Part shown: positions 33,520 to 45,075 of the stretch, in pieces
How the letters are laid out: every line of letters starts with the position of its first letter
Position numbering within the stretch: the first letter of the stretch is position 1
Origin: Ipomoea triloba
Taxonomy: Eukaryota; Streptophyta; Magnoliopsida; Solanales; Convolvulaceae
Length of the DNA stretch: 64,000 nt
Assembly: GCF_003576645.1 (NCBI RefSeq)
Contig: NC_044922.1
Span: forward strand, 19,426,923 to 19,490,922
Reading direction: 5' to 3'
Program-made: the position numbers and the translations under genes
Notes under the pieces: generated by a model
Seen by the model: the letters and a program-made list of their open reading frames with translations, nothing else
What the model was told of the DNA's origin: nothing
Databases searched by the model: none

Positions 33520-35216
33520 TGAGTTAATTCCCAAAATGGTCCTCCGACTATGGCCTTTTCTCAAATTGATTCCTTAACTTTTAATTGCATTCAAAGTGGT
33601 CCTTCGACTATTGAATTTTAAGCCAAAATGGTCATCCGTTAGTTTTGGTGTTAAGTGGGTGTTAAAATGAAGGGTAAAACTGGTAATTCAAATTTTGCAC
33701 TCCAATTTAACAATTTGTCACCCTATTTTCTTGTGCTTTGAGACCAATACGTTGCTAGTATAAAATGTAAAGTAATCAAATTAGGATTTTTTTTTCCTAA
33801 GGAGTTACCATTCAATATGTTGGGTTTTCACAGGATACATTATTGTAATCAAAATATTTGGTTATTCACTATTTTAATTTGTCAAACAAAATGTGTAGTT
33901 ATTACTAATCATGCATTTCAAGAAAGGTATTCAACCAGCACTAACAAAACAAATATCCTACTCATACAAACAAATATCTTGCTCATAAACATAGTTACTA
34001 ATAATGCATTTCAAAAAAGTTATTCAATGATTTGTCAAACAAAATCTGTAAGACTAACAGCTTGCTCATACACACAAAACAAATATATATTCGGCCATAG
34101 AATATGAGACCGGCTGTTATGCGTGGTGACTGAGATGATGGCCGCACAAGGGGAAATCCTCGACCTGGAAGCACAGCTAACCACAGTCGAAGCGGTAGAA
34201 ACTGCTCTAACCAAAGAAGCTCAAGTCGGAAGAGCTCGAGAGGATGGTGGGTGAGCTGAATGAGACTAATCTACAATTGAGAGCGGTCACTACAGAGACG
34301 GAAGAGAAGGCTACGAACAGGGAGGAAGAGATGCAGAATTTGGAGAAAGAGCTGGCGGAGAAGGACGCACTGGTGGAGAGATTAAAGCTAGAACTTGAAC
34401 AGACAAAGGAACTCAACCTCGCGGAGATGAAGAAGTTGAAAGAAGAGATGGAACTGCAAGAAAACAATAATTGGGACTAGTGTCGCTACATTAGTTTGCT
34501 GGAGACAGAGGTGAAGCAATTAATGGGGGAATTCGGCAAAGCCCATGACGAAGTGGCGACTCTGAACCACAACATCGGGAAGATGAACCCAGAAGTAGAC
34601 GAAATCATAAGCCAGGCCGACAGGGTTCTGGACGTTCAGGTTGAGAACGTGTTGTTGAAATTGGAGCTCCATAAATGGCGATCAAAAGCCGCGGCAGCAG
34701 AAGTCGTAGAAGAACGATCTAAACACGAGATATTCACTCTCAATGGCGCACTTCAACTAGCAGCCGCATCACAGCAAGAAAGCAGCAGTAGGAACGGGTT
34801 TCTACGAGAATATGAATAGAAGAAAGAAGGGAAAATCTACCACTCCTTTTACTTGCATCTTCTTTATTCTTAAAAAGTCTCACCATTTGGGGAAAATTGC
34901 AGTGTTCTTCTTCGTAGGGTTCCTCGCAATTGACAGTGTTTCGCTAATTTTGGGAAATTCGCATCTTTAGTTAATTAGGGGAAAAACGCTGCTTTAGTAA
35001 TTAGGGGAATATTAACGGCTGGTCAAAGGTCTGAAGAACAAAACATATAAAATGTCCATTTTGCCCTTCTTTTTAACGGCATGTTAACGTCAAATCTAAC
35101 AGAGATCATTTTTGCTTAAAATTCAATAGTTGGAGGACCACTTTGGTTGCAATTAAAAGTCAAGGAACTGATTTGAGAAAAGGCTATAGTCGGGGGACCA
35201 TTTTGGGCATTTTCTC
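33520..35216. mobile_element. Pack-MULE carrying a coiled-coil gene fragment
   Basis: The exact 9-bp duplication TTATTTATT (33511-33519 and 35217-35225) flanks inverted repeats of about 150-160 bp. The left one reads CCCAAAATGGTCCTCCGACTAT and the right one mirrors it. Long inverted repeats plus 9-bp duplications define Mutator-like elements. There is no transposase; instead the middle holds GC-richer host-like coding sequence (34124-34819), so it is a Pack-MULE. Confidence 0.85.
34124..34819 (+). pseudogene. captured plant coiled-coil protein fragment
   Basis: Three frame pieces join end to end. ILDLEAQLTTVEAVETAL is at about 34155-34210. After a frameshift, MVGELNETNLQLRAVTTE..LEKELAEKDALVERLK runs to a TAG at 34478-34480. 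Then SLLETEVKQLMGEFGKAHDE..LELHKWRSKAAAAEV runs to TAG at 34817-34819. The heptad pattern is continuous. The LE-x-WRSKAAAAE stretch recalls plant ICR/RIP or WEB-type coiled-coil proteins, but I cannot choose between them. The frameshift and internal stop mean it no longer encodes the parent protein. Confidence 0.55.
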
Positions 35217-35273
35217 TTATTTATTTTAAAATCTTTTCATAATTTAATTCATTCAATAAATGTTACTCATCAA

Positions 35274-35277
<4 letters not shown>

Positions 35278-35329
<52 letters not shown>
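35278..35329. repeat. (TA)n microsatellite
   Basis: About 26 TA repeats just upstream of the solo LTR. Confidence 0.9.
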
Positions 35330-35330
<1 letters not shown>

Positions 35331-35361
35331 ACCTCATTGTTTTAAGAAATACAATAGAATC

Positions 35362-37027
35362 TGTTAGAACATACTGTAATAGGTTTTGATGATACCAAAT
35401 GTAATGAATCCCCTAAGTCTCGATAGATAGGGAATACATGTAAGTTCGACAAGTAAACTAAGAGCGAAAATACAACCGGGTAATTGAGCTCAACTCGGAA
35501 AATATTTAAGCTTAAGGTGAACTTGTTTGAACATCTTAGAAGTTTCGTGTTGTAAGCTTATAGATAGATCAGAAGAAGGCACGAGACATCACTGGAGGAA
35601 TAAGGGTCTGCGAGACATCAACTAAGTCTCGAGACATAAGCAGAGTTCGAGAGATGGAATCTCTCGAAACATCAATCCAGTTCGAGACATGAGATCGAGA
35701 CATCAAGTAGTTGAGACATCAATTTTTGGTCTCAATAGACTAGCACTTCTCCAATGAACTGAACGACAGTTAACACGCATAGATAAAGTAATCTAAGTTT
35801 GGAGAAAAAGAATATCATGGAGATAAAATATTAAGGAGGTGCTGACAGAGTATTATGGGAAAATAGAACAGCCGGAAGTGGATGCCACGTCAGAACTCCA
35901 CAACCAACGGATAGAAGATGGACCAATCAGAGGTCGGTCTTATTCCCTAAAACGAGGATCAATGGGAATATAGAAAGAGTAACTTTTACCAAAAGAAGTA
36001 AGTGAAGTATGGACTCAAGATAGTGGAATATGGGATATTCACTACAAGACAAAAGGTTCAAGTTACAAGACCACCACTCCATGAAACATGCTAAATATAT
36101 GCAAGTCCCATGATCGGCATGGGAGACATATTTCAAACGGAATAATTTTCCCTCCAACGGAATTATTCCTCAACTCTCATATATAAAGACGTGAAGACAC
36201 AAGTTCAAAATACAAGAAAAAAGGTTCGAAAAATTCAAGCTATCATAAGAGGTGTCTAGTTCAAACGTTCAAAAGTGCAAGTGCTTAATCTGGAATATCA
36301 TACTTGATATTCATAACAGCGAGAAAACACATCTTAGTGTTTTGAGAGAGTTACAAAGCTTAAACTACTACACATCTAGAAGGTGACCGAAGCTGCACTA
36401 CAAGGAAGATTATCCATCGAAAGCTTTTGGTCAGATTGGAGATTGTTACACTCAACCTATGACAACCGGAACAACCTTGCTTTGGAGAAGGCAAAAAGAG
36501 GCGGAGTAACCTGGGAGCTGTCTTGTGAAGATCCTGAGGCTTGAGGCGGGCTTGGTGATCAAAGCTCAAGTGCTCAAGAGGTGGAGTAACAAGAAGCGGG
36601 GCGAAACACCTGAGGCTTGAGGCGGGCTTCGTGATCAAAGCTCAAATGCTCGATATTGTACTAAAAAGGGATGTTTTAGTGCAATCCTTCTAGGGAATTT
36701 CTAGCAGAAAAGTGGACGTAGGCGGGTTGGCCGAACCACATATAAATCTCTCTCGCATTTACTTTCTGTTTTTACCTCTCGCTAACTATCTCTCGAACTG
36801 CACTGCATATAACCACACCTCTCGAACTAATTCAAACTCGTGCAAATTAAAAGGGGATAACTTTTCCGCTGCGCATAAAACTTTGTCTTCATCTTGTGGG
36901 GTATCGGACCTAAACATCCTAAGTCCAATACACACGAGAGGTCGAAAAAGATTTGCAAAAATCTTATTCAAGTCTATTCACCCCCCCCCCCCCTCTAGAC
37001 TTGTACCCCATCCCCTTGGGACCAACA
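35362..37027 (+). mobile_element. SIRE-type Copia solo LTR, 1.67 kb
   Basis: Starts TGTTAGAAC and ends CTTGGGACCAACA, with the exact 5-bp duplication GAATC at 35357-35361 and 37028-37032. The TCTATTCACC(C)n..TCTAGACTTG end is typical of SIRE/Maximus Copia LTRs. CGAGACATC and TCTCGA motifs cluster at about 35580-35725 and recur near 36750-36830. No internal domain is present, so it is a solo LTR. Confidence 0.87.
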
Positions 37028-37065
37028 GAATCCAAATAGAATTTTTTAAAAATAAAATGTCTTGA

Positions 37066-37830
37066 TTATTCTTCACTTGAGGTAGTTGATGGAGATGCAT
37101 TGCTTAGTGTATTTTGAAGCCCTTGATTGCTTCCTAAGTGAGCAAAAATTTGCTTGATTTCAGCAACTTGTTTATCTAAAGCTGCTTGTGCTATATCTTT
37201 AAATTTTGCAACTTCTTCTTTCAAATTCTTTTCACGCTTCTTTGAAGATTCTATTTCTGCTTGAAGAAGAATCTTCTCTTGGGCCTTAGAAGTTATTCCC
37301 TCAATACCTAAACTGCGTGCATAGCTTGACTTTCTTTTTAATACCAAATTAAAATGCTCAACAAGTGGTAGAGGTGCAACTGAAATCTTTTCTTTATTCT
37401 TCTCTCCCTCTTCTTGAAGTTTATTCTACAATAAAGATAAATATTAATAATTAACTAAATTCATTTAAGAAAGGTCACGACATTTATATAACTATAATTT
37501 TCATACCATGATTTCCTCTCCATTTGGAACGGACCAAGTTCTATTAGATTTTTTTCTTGATGCCTTCCAAACTTCAATAGCATTTGGTCATTCATTAGAA
37601 TCATTGTTTTTTTGTAAAATAGAGAATACAGATAACAAAAACAAATAATTCACTGCAAATTTTGTTGATAAAAAAACATGACTTCAATTTTTATTCAAAA
37701 AAAATTACTTTACCATCTCATATGCAATTTGTACAATAGACTTTGTACCACTGATTGGTTTGATCTCTTGATTTCCTCTATTGTTTTTGTTTCTTTCGCT
37801 TTGGTATTATATTAAAAAAAAAGTTATTTT
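37066..37830 (-). pseudogene. CACTA (En/Spm-type) transposon protein C-terminal remnant
   Basis: Three minus-strand blocks separated by intron-like AT-rich gaps: about 37800-37715 (NRGNQEIKPISGTKSIVQIA), about 37600-37508 (EWPNAIEVWKASRKKSNRTW) and 37440-37066 (SLGIEGITSKAQEKILLQAE, then a coiled coil and an SSEE end). The order NRxN..SGTKS..EVW is that of the plant Transposase_24/Ptta domain of CACTA elements, ending in a leucine-zipper-like tail. The upstream portion is absent. Confidence 0.55.
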
Positions 37831-38248
37831 AATCTTCTATTATAAAAAAGTCGTAGCAAGTGCAGTAAATGCAACTTAGGTTATTTCCCGCCTAGTCCAA
37901 AACGTCGCCATTTAGCGTTATGTTAGGATTAGTGGTTTAGGCGCATTAGTCACAATTCCGCTTCTTATGTAGGTTAAAAAACGATGCACAATAAAAGCTT
38001 AACAATCATTAAATATACATATTTATTGTTATTCAGAGTCATGTTTGAATTAAACAGCCGAAATATGTTTAGGGAATCGAATCAGTTAAAACGATTCGTG
38101 AGTCGATACATACCTTTCGGGAATGAAAAAAAAAAATTACAGCTATATATAGAAGATAAGTATATTCATCTGGATTACATTTGATAACGCATTGAAACAG
38201 TCTCAAACCTAGATATTTTTTTTCATTCTCATATACTTGCATTCTACT
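37831..38248. other. intergenic, nothing recognised
   Basis: Presumed upstream region of the RPA-like gene. No clear promoter motif can be defended. Confidence 0.35.
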
Positions 38249-41200
38249 ATGGGTATGTACTGTTTGGCCACCAAGTTGTCTACCTTCAAGAAGACAAGTG
38301 CGATGAAGTTAAGGGTAATCCGTACGTATTTGGTTCCATTACGGAAAGGATCGAATGAAATAAAAAGCAAGGAGATCGTATTTCACGACTCAGAGGTAAG
38401 CCTGCTTTGCTCCATGAATCTGTATAGAAATTAGTATTTTCATGAAATTATAGAACAATGAAAATGTATTCCTATGTTTAAATCCTAACCTTTTTATATA
38501 CGAACAGGGCACTGTCATTCATGCTCATATATCAAAATATGTTCTAGACAAATTCATTAACAAACTTGAAGAATGCAAAGTGTATGCTGTGAAAAATTTC
38601 TTTGTGATCTCTAATTATCATATATACAAACCAGTTTGCATGAATATATGTTGCAGTTCAACCATGAGACAATTTGGAAAGAACTAAGGTCAGACAATTT
38701 CCCTTGGCATGTGTACAGACTAAAGTCCTTCCCTTCTTTGAAAGATAACCCATCTTTAAATGAGAAGGAGTTGATTGGTAAGCTTTTTAAAATGTTTAAA
38801 TTATTTGCTTATTTTATTAGTATTTTAAACTGGTTAAAGTAGTGTACGCATTTAAAATGTATTAACATATTTTTGTGATTTAACTATAAAATAGACATTA
38901 TTTGTCGAGTTGTTGAAATTCATGCACCTCAAGAAAAGAACATTAGTGTTCATAAAGCCAAACTGATTGACTTTGTTTTGGAGGATTCACTATAAGTATA
39001 AAACTATCCTAAGCCTCGACTGTAATCATGCACTGGCAAATTTATTTGCATTTTTACATTGCTTATTTAAATGTATTGTAGGGGAAATAGGTTAAGTTGT
39101 ACCTTTTAGGATGAACATGTGCCCAAAATTGAGGCATACTATCAATCTGAGTTGACTGATCCTGTTGTAGTGTTCATCCAACACTACATTTTGTCTCACC
39201 GTGATTTCATTTTGTCTCATTCTTTACTTTCTCGCTTTATGCATTTTGAACAATATAGGTCTACCTTTGTATATATATATATATAAGGTTGTAAACACAT
39301 ATACATGTCTACTACATATATTCATCACAACATAATCGTATACTAGTTACCTCATATAATCATCCACATATCTACATATATTCATCATATACCACAATCA
39401 CACCAATCTTTCATCTACTAAAATCTTTATATCCATACTTTATCAAGAAATTCATGAATATCATGGTGGAAAAAGGTTTTGGTGGACATAAAGATTACCT
39501 TATCTTCTTGAAAATGTTACTAACTTCCTCTAGACGCTCACTCTTCCACTTCCTTTGGTTCTTCACCGTAAGTTTTCATAAACATTTTCACTTGCCCAAA
39601 GGCTTTTCAAACGTAGTTCAAGTACGAGCAAAATTTGGAAGAAAACAAAGTTGAGAAAATACTGAACACAAGCTGGTCACTCATCGGATACTTATATATT
39701 TCTACTAACACTACATATATCCATTCCCAATACTTATTCCTTATCATGAATCTCAGTTCCTCTTACAATCCAATCATCATCGGTGATCCATAATCATGGT
39801 TCCACCATTAATTAATAATAGATAGTTGTCCTTGTCACTATCGTCATCAACAACTTTCACTATCATCAACACCATTATAACTTAAGGAAATCACACATCT
39901 ATAAACAACACTTAGTCACCCATAATCCAACAATGAACCTTAATCATTCTTAAGCATTAATTATTGTCATTAGTAACTACTAACCTTGTAATCCATCATC
40001 GACAACAAGTCAACAACATTATAACATCATTATCAAGTCATCGAAAGCATTAACACCATTATTAACCATAATCCATAATTATCCATTAATCTAAACCATT
40101 AATTCATAATCACCGATTCATAACTCATGTACCATAATTATAGCATTATATATCACCACCATAATTATAATTCAACATCTTAGCTCAACAACATAATGAC
40201 ATCACCATTATCAATAACGTTATCCATCATTCCATCATCCTCATTTAATTCCATCATTAATCCAATCTTTAATCATAATCCTTATAAGCTCATAATCTTC
40301 ATAACTTTCCTTACTTAGTAATAAGAATAATAGTTCCTAATCACCATTATTAATAATCACCACCCTTAACCATAATTCATAATTGATTTCAAACCTTAAA
40401 TCACTAAACCATAACTCATCATTAGACCACAATTTCTCACATTCAACAACTTACCCATCTATAATTAACATAAACCTTTAGTCATTAGTCCAACATTATC
40501 CTCATCACTAGGCTTCAACGTGAACCAAATCACCAATCTATATCATATTCTTAGCATCCTCTCATTACTCAATAATCACCATAATTAATCCTTAAGTACT
40601 CTTAATCATTACCTTAATCCGCCATCATTAATTAACAAAACTCATTAAACAACCCATGATACTCATTCATCCTGAATCTATAATCATTCTCATAACCTCT
40701 TAGGTTCATTACAACCCCATCATCTAAACATCAATAATAATAATCAAAGCTTATACAATTTGATCTTACTCCCGAACCTACTGGACTCCACTGGACGCGC
40801 GTCCAGGGCCGCGTCCAACACATTCCGCCTATTCTGGACAGTAATTCAGCTTGGCGCAGTCCAAAAGATTGAGCCGGTAAAAATAGTTCCCGAACTCTTT
40901 TTCACTTGAAATTTTTATGGTAGAACCCCAACTCATAGTACTTGATGTCCATAAAAAGTTTTGGTCACCTAGGTTCACGAATTAACACAGAAAATTCCAT
41001 CTTTGCCCTTGGCAGTGTGCTGTCCGGAATTTTCTTCTCTCTGGACCAGTTTTGGAGAAAAATTCGAAAACCATACTTCCACTACTCCGATCATTATGAA
41101 ATTTTATAGGCAGCTTCTACACTTATGGAACTACCTCTCTAAAAAAAAATTGGATCAAAATACCTTACCAATTTTTCCCTGAAATTCTCGGAAGTCACTG

Positions 41201-42887
41201 CCAGAGACTAGCTTAATTTCTTGTCAATATTTTCACAAGTATAAGCCTATATGGGCATAAATACAACATATACAAGCATATCCAAGCTATGAACATGTAT
41301 ACAAAAATATTCCCAAAGCTCCAAAACACCATGTTTCAACCAAATAATCAATTATCTAATTTCAAGTGACTAAACCAACTTAAGGGAATTCCTTACCTCC
41401 ACCGGGTTACTAGTCCTCGTAGAAGACTCTTGGAGTTGATTTCCCCAATTTCACCTTAAAATCCTATGATTCCACCAACAACATATCACAACATACAAGA
41501 AATCTTAACTTAGATTCAAGCTCTAGGAAGGATTATAAAGCTTTCTACCGAATAAAATTGAAGTCTTACCGAACAAAGATGATCTTGATGTGGAAAACCC
41601 TAGTTGTTGAAGCTTGAACTCAAGAATGAAGATGAAATATTCTCTCTTGTTTTCCTCTTGGAAATTTCGAATTTTTGAGGGGAAAATGGATAAAATTGAA
41701 GACTTAAGCTAGTTATATCATCTCTAAAATGATATAATAATAATACATGGTGAAAATTAGTGACATGTGTCACTTTCTAGTGGTAAGTAGAATAAATATC
41801 TTAGCTTATACTGACCGGGATTGAAACAGATGAATTCTCGGTAGAAAATAATCTAAATCCAAAAATTTTCGAAACCAAAAATTTATTCCAGTCTAAAACT
41901 CAAAATTGGGCTAGGTTCGGTACACCGCGAAATTCTGCGATGCTACGATCACAACAAATTTTCACCCTTATACTCCGTCCAATTTCAACTTAACTAAGCA
42001 GGAAGTTCATACTTAGTCCTAATATGCATAATCATCAATTTCCTAAGGAAATCCGAACTGAAAATTCGTCCTCAAAAATTTTACGGTTCTTGACCGGCAC
42101 GAACGATCGCAACTTAATAACAACTATACTTCCTTATAAAAATTCCTTTGAAGCATCTGAAGATCATAACTTATGAATGTCAACGCCTTATGATAAAATA
42201 ATAATGTTAGGAAAATACGGGGTATTACAGGTATAAAGTTAAGGTAAGAGTTGTTGACATGAAGGGTAATGCTTTTTTCATGCTTTGGGATCGGGAATGC
42301 ATGGAGTTGATAGGTATTGGAGCAAGTGATCTACATGAGTTGCATAAGGATGTAGGTTTTATTATGAATGTACACATTTTCTATCTTATATCTTGAGCAA
42401 AAAAAGAATATACTTACCTCTCAGTATACTGTTTCTTCCTTTGCAGACAACTAAGCCTCCAAAGCAGATAGCAGACTTAGTGGGTAGGTGTATGCTTTTC
42501 AGAATTTCAGCCAAGACGGAGAATCTTTCAAACCTTCAGACTGCATTTCCTGTTTTAAGAATTAACACTGACCAACAACTTCTGCAACAACACTGTCCTG
42601 AAATTCTCAAGATTCCAGAAGATGAGGTGAACACAGAAATGCTAAGGTAGGGGATGATGAATTCCTTGAGGTGAAGTTACATTACTGTATAGAAATTCTA
42701 AGCCTAAAGTTCGATTTTAAAATAGTAAGCTAAAATGTAATCTTAATGCATTGCAACTCTTCCACCTTCAAGTACTTGTGAAGGAGCTGATGGACATGTC
42801 AAGAGGTATTTGATAGATGCGTTCTCCTTAACTCAGGGGTGCAAGAAGGTTAAGCAGCATAGGGTCAAACTTGAGAAGATAGACTGA
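38249..42887 (+). pseudogene. RPA70-like single-strand DNA-binding protein, broken
   Basis: Exons fit GT-AG junctions: 38249-38395, 38508-38777, 38895-38991, 39082 to ~39175, 42231-42351, 42447-42646 and 42773-42887. The first four encode a DUF223/RPA OB-fold (MYCLATKLSTFKKTS.., GNRLSCTF-x-DEHVPKIEAYY). The last three encode the RPA C-terminal domain (YKVKVRVVDMKGNAFFMLWD.., DLVGRCMLFRISAKTE..) and a basic tail ending in TGA. Damage: a frameshift in exon 2 near 38635, the exon 3 donor now AT instead of GT (38992-38993), a TAG at 39107-39109 where Trp is expected, and loss of the middle domain where a reversed Gypsy LTR sits. RPA70 proteins bind single-stranded DNA in replication and repair; relatives also occur in Helitrons, so a transposon origin is possible. 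Confidence 0.7.
39290..42229 (-). mobile_element. reversed Gypsy-type LTR inside the RPA-like gene
   Basis: Read on the minus strand from 42229 it starts TGTAATACCCCG. It then follows the same block order as the solo LTR at 29526: ACCGTAAAATTTTT..GAGGACG, GAACTTCCT..TTAG, TTTCGCG, GGTAAGACTT..TTATTCGGT, GGTAAGGAATTCCCTTAAGT and CCCATATA(A/G)GCTTATACTTGTG. The left limit is uncertain: 39290 (TGTAAACAC) is a candidate, but no matching target duplication was found. 39300-40740 is CAT/ATC-rich with no domain. The GGACGCGCGTCC palindrome is at 40793-40804. Confidence 0.65.
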
Positions 42888-43867
42888 TTGGTTGTTTGAC
42901 TTAATGGTTATGAAACAAAAAATGCATTGCCTTGATTATGTAGACTATGTTTTGTTAGACTGTTGGTTTTTTTGAGGGACAATTATGATCTGTGAATGAC
43001 TTGGATGGTCTAGAATATGGTCATTTTACAGTACACATTGCAGTTTGCATGTGCTACTGTTTTTGGATTGTTTAAAAATGTAAAATGTGCAAAAATTATA
43101 ATCTGTGCAAATTTTGTTCTAACCATATCTAGGGTACAATGTAGGTCTTTTGTTTTGTTTCATTCTTTCAGGTTTCGTTTTTTCAAGGATAAGGATGATG
43201 ACCTAATGAGCTATAGCACTTACAAGTATGGAGCACAAAAGGAGAAGACCTTCTATACCACTACTGCTTACAAACAATGAAACACAGTCAAGAATAAAGC
43301 ACATGGAGCACAAAAGGAGAAGATCTTCTATACCAGTACTGCTTACAATATCAATAAAGCACAGTCAAGAATGAAGCACAAAAGGATAATGTAAATGCTA
43401 TGGAGTTACTACTCAGGAGAAGTAATTCAACCAACATTAGTTGCATTACAAACTAGAATCTTGCTCAAGTAGGAAAACTAGATAGGTTTATCTTAGTTGT
43501 TGTACTACTGTAAAGCATTAGGAAAAGTATATAGGTTTTATTAAGGTGTCGAGATATGTATCGTAGTAAAACTTGAATGCATTTTTCCTATTTGCTTTCT
43601 CCATGGTAAAACGCAGTTATATAAAATGAAAGAAAACCTATAAAATTATATCTACCTTAATAAAAGGGTCCAAAAAGATATAATGAAACCTATAAAATTA
43701 GTGAAATACATAATCTGGAAAAAATATACACCTTAACAGCATTACATGCAATAGTAAATGATACAAGTTAATATGTTTCGAAGACCAATTACCCTTTTGA
43801 GTTTCCATGCAATACTAACAAATGGAACTATATTGGAAAAACTGAAAAACTTCTAATTTTAAATGAT
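42888..43867. repeat. RPA-like gene 3' flank with a direct repeat
   Basis: A segment containing ATGGAGCACAAAAGGAGAAG and CTTCTATACCA(C/G)TACTGCTTACAA occurs at about 43230-43290 and again at about 43303-43365. Both copies are followed by ACACAGTCAAGAAT-type sequence. No gene is recognised. Confidence 0.5.
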
Positions 43868-44767
43868 TTATATTCCAAGACCATTTAAAGATATCGAAAG
43901 TGAAAATTTCTCGTTTCCTTCCATGTCTTCTTCACATTCACTCCTCACATTCCCCCATTCACTTAGACTAGAAAAGTCACTCTCATCCTCACAAGAGTAA
44001 AATGAAGTGTCATCACCCTCACTCATCAACTCACCGTCAAATAACTCTAAGGATTCTTCTTCCCAGAAATTGAAACAAGCATATTCATTAGTAACCAAAA
44101 GAGAATCCTTACAAGCATCGATCAATGTATCACAATTTTCAAAGGATTCATCCTCCCAAAATTTAAAGCAAGCATAATCATCATCAAACATAAGGGGGTC
44201 CTCCTCACAATCCTCACAAGTATTCATCAAATCATCATCACAAACTTCTACGGAATCATCCTCCCGGAAATAAAAGCAAGTATCATAAAAAACATAAAGA
44301 TCATTATTGCAATTCAAAGGGGAGTCATCCACACGAATGTCAAGAGTGTTTTCAATGAGAGATTGAACACATGAACTTTCAAGACTATTAGCACAAGAAG
44401 GGTTAAGAATGTTACCACACGTTGGCTCTTCATCTTCCCACGCTATCTCGATGTCCTCATCTTCACTCTTCGTCTCTATCTCCTTTTGATTTTCTAATCT
44501 GAACATTGGAACTTCTTCAAGCACCGGGGCGTAATGCTCAACTATCACCTCAACAATCACCCTTTCACAATCCTTTTGTTCTTTTTCAACCTCATGCACA
44601 ACCCTTGGATTGGCTTCAAATATAAATATCAGGAGGTCATCAACGAATGGACAAGTAACCCGTGATGGATTTCTCTCCATGAGCTCCTCTATCATGGATA
44701 GCATTTTCGTTTCAATCTCTTCCAATGGAAGATATTCCTCCTGGAGGGTAACAAGGTAATCTTTCAA
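43868..44767 (-). CDS. acidic 299-residue ORF in 5' part of a Gypsy element, unknown function
   Basis: An open frame of 299 codons, extremely rich in Glu, Asp, Cys and Ser. In the C-terminal half a motif recurs at roughly 33-residue spacing: TCFYFREDDSVE, YACFKFWEDESFE, YACFNFWEEESLE and TSFYSCEDES. No signal peptide or membrane segment is visible. It lies about 800 bp downstream (minus strand) of an Athila-like primer site and LTR, with a second short ORF between (44788-45075), so it occupies the gag position. I do not recognise the protein. It may be a divergent gag, an extra element ORF or a captured gene. Confidence 0.5.
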   Translation of the reverse strand: MKDYLVTLQEEYLPLEEIETKMLSMIEELMERNPSRVTCPFVDDLLIFIFEANPRVVHEVEKEQKDCERVIVEVIVEHYAPVLEEVPMFRLENQKEIETKSEDEDIEIAWEDEEPTCGNILNPSCANSLESSCVQSLIENTLDIRVDDSPLNCNNDLYVFYDTCFYFREDDSVEVCDDDLMNTCEDCEEDPLMFDDDYACFKFWEDESFENCDTLIDACKDSLLVTNEYACFNFWEEESLELFDGELMSEGDDTSFYSCEDESDFSSLSEWGNVRSECEEDMEGNEKFSLSISLNGLGI

Positions 44768-44787
44768 TTCACTCTTAATTTTGGCCC

Positions 44788-45075
44788 CTAACTTGGCCCG
44801 TTGGCCTTGTCCTCCTTGGTCGTGTCCTCCTTGGCTATCTTTGTGAATGCTTCTATCTTTTCCTTTAGGATTTCAATTTCATCCTTGGCCGGTGGGAGGT
44901 AATCACAAGGATCGATAGGGGTGAAATATAGATTGGAAAGTGGTGTTTCAAAGAAGTGTAAAGCACTGTTTCCTTCATGAAATTGTGATAGAGGTGAATG
45001 GTAAGTATTTGGGTGGGAAATGAGATATGATGAATAGGGTTTGTGAATGTAGCTTGGGTCGATCATTTTCATCAT
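44788..45075 (-). CDS. short ORF upstream of the acidic ORF, same element
   Basis: 95 codons, Pro/Tyr/Ser-rich at the start (DPSYIHKPYSSYLISHPNTY) and Lys/Glu-rich at the end. It is preceded on the same strand by a Pro/Tyr-rich reading (about 45200-45370, YMHPRGYPHNGGWYWKY) that recalls Athila gag linkers. A stop and a short gap separate it from the acidic ORF. It is probably part of one degraded gag-like reading frame. Confidence 0.4.
   Translation of the reverse strand: MMKMIDPSYIHKPYSSYLISHPNTYHSPLSQFHEGNSALHFFETPLSNLYFTPIDPCDYLPPAKDEIEILKEKIEAFTKIAKEDTTKEDKANGPS

Noticed and set aside
37066..37347. A host coiled-coil gene
   Set aside because: The neighbouring minus-strand blocks match the CACTA Transposase_24 region, so this is its tail.
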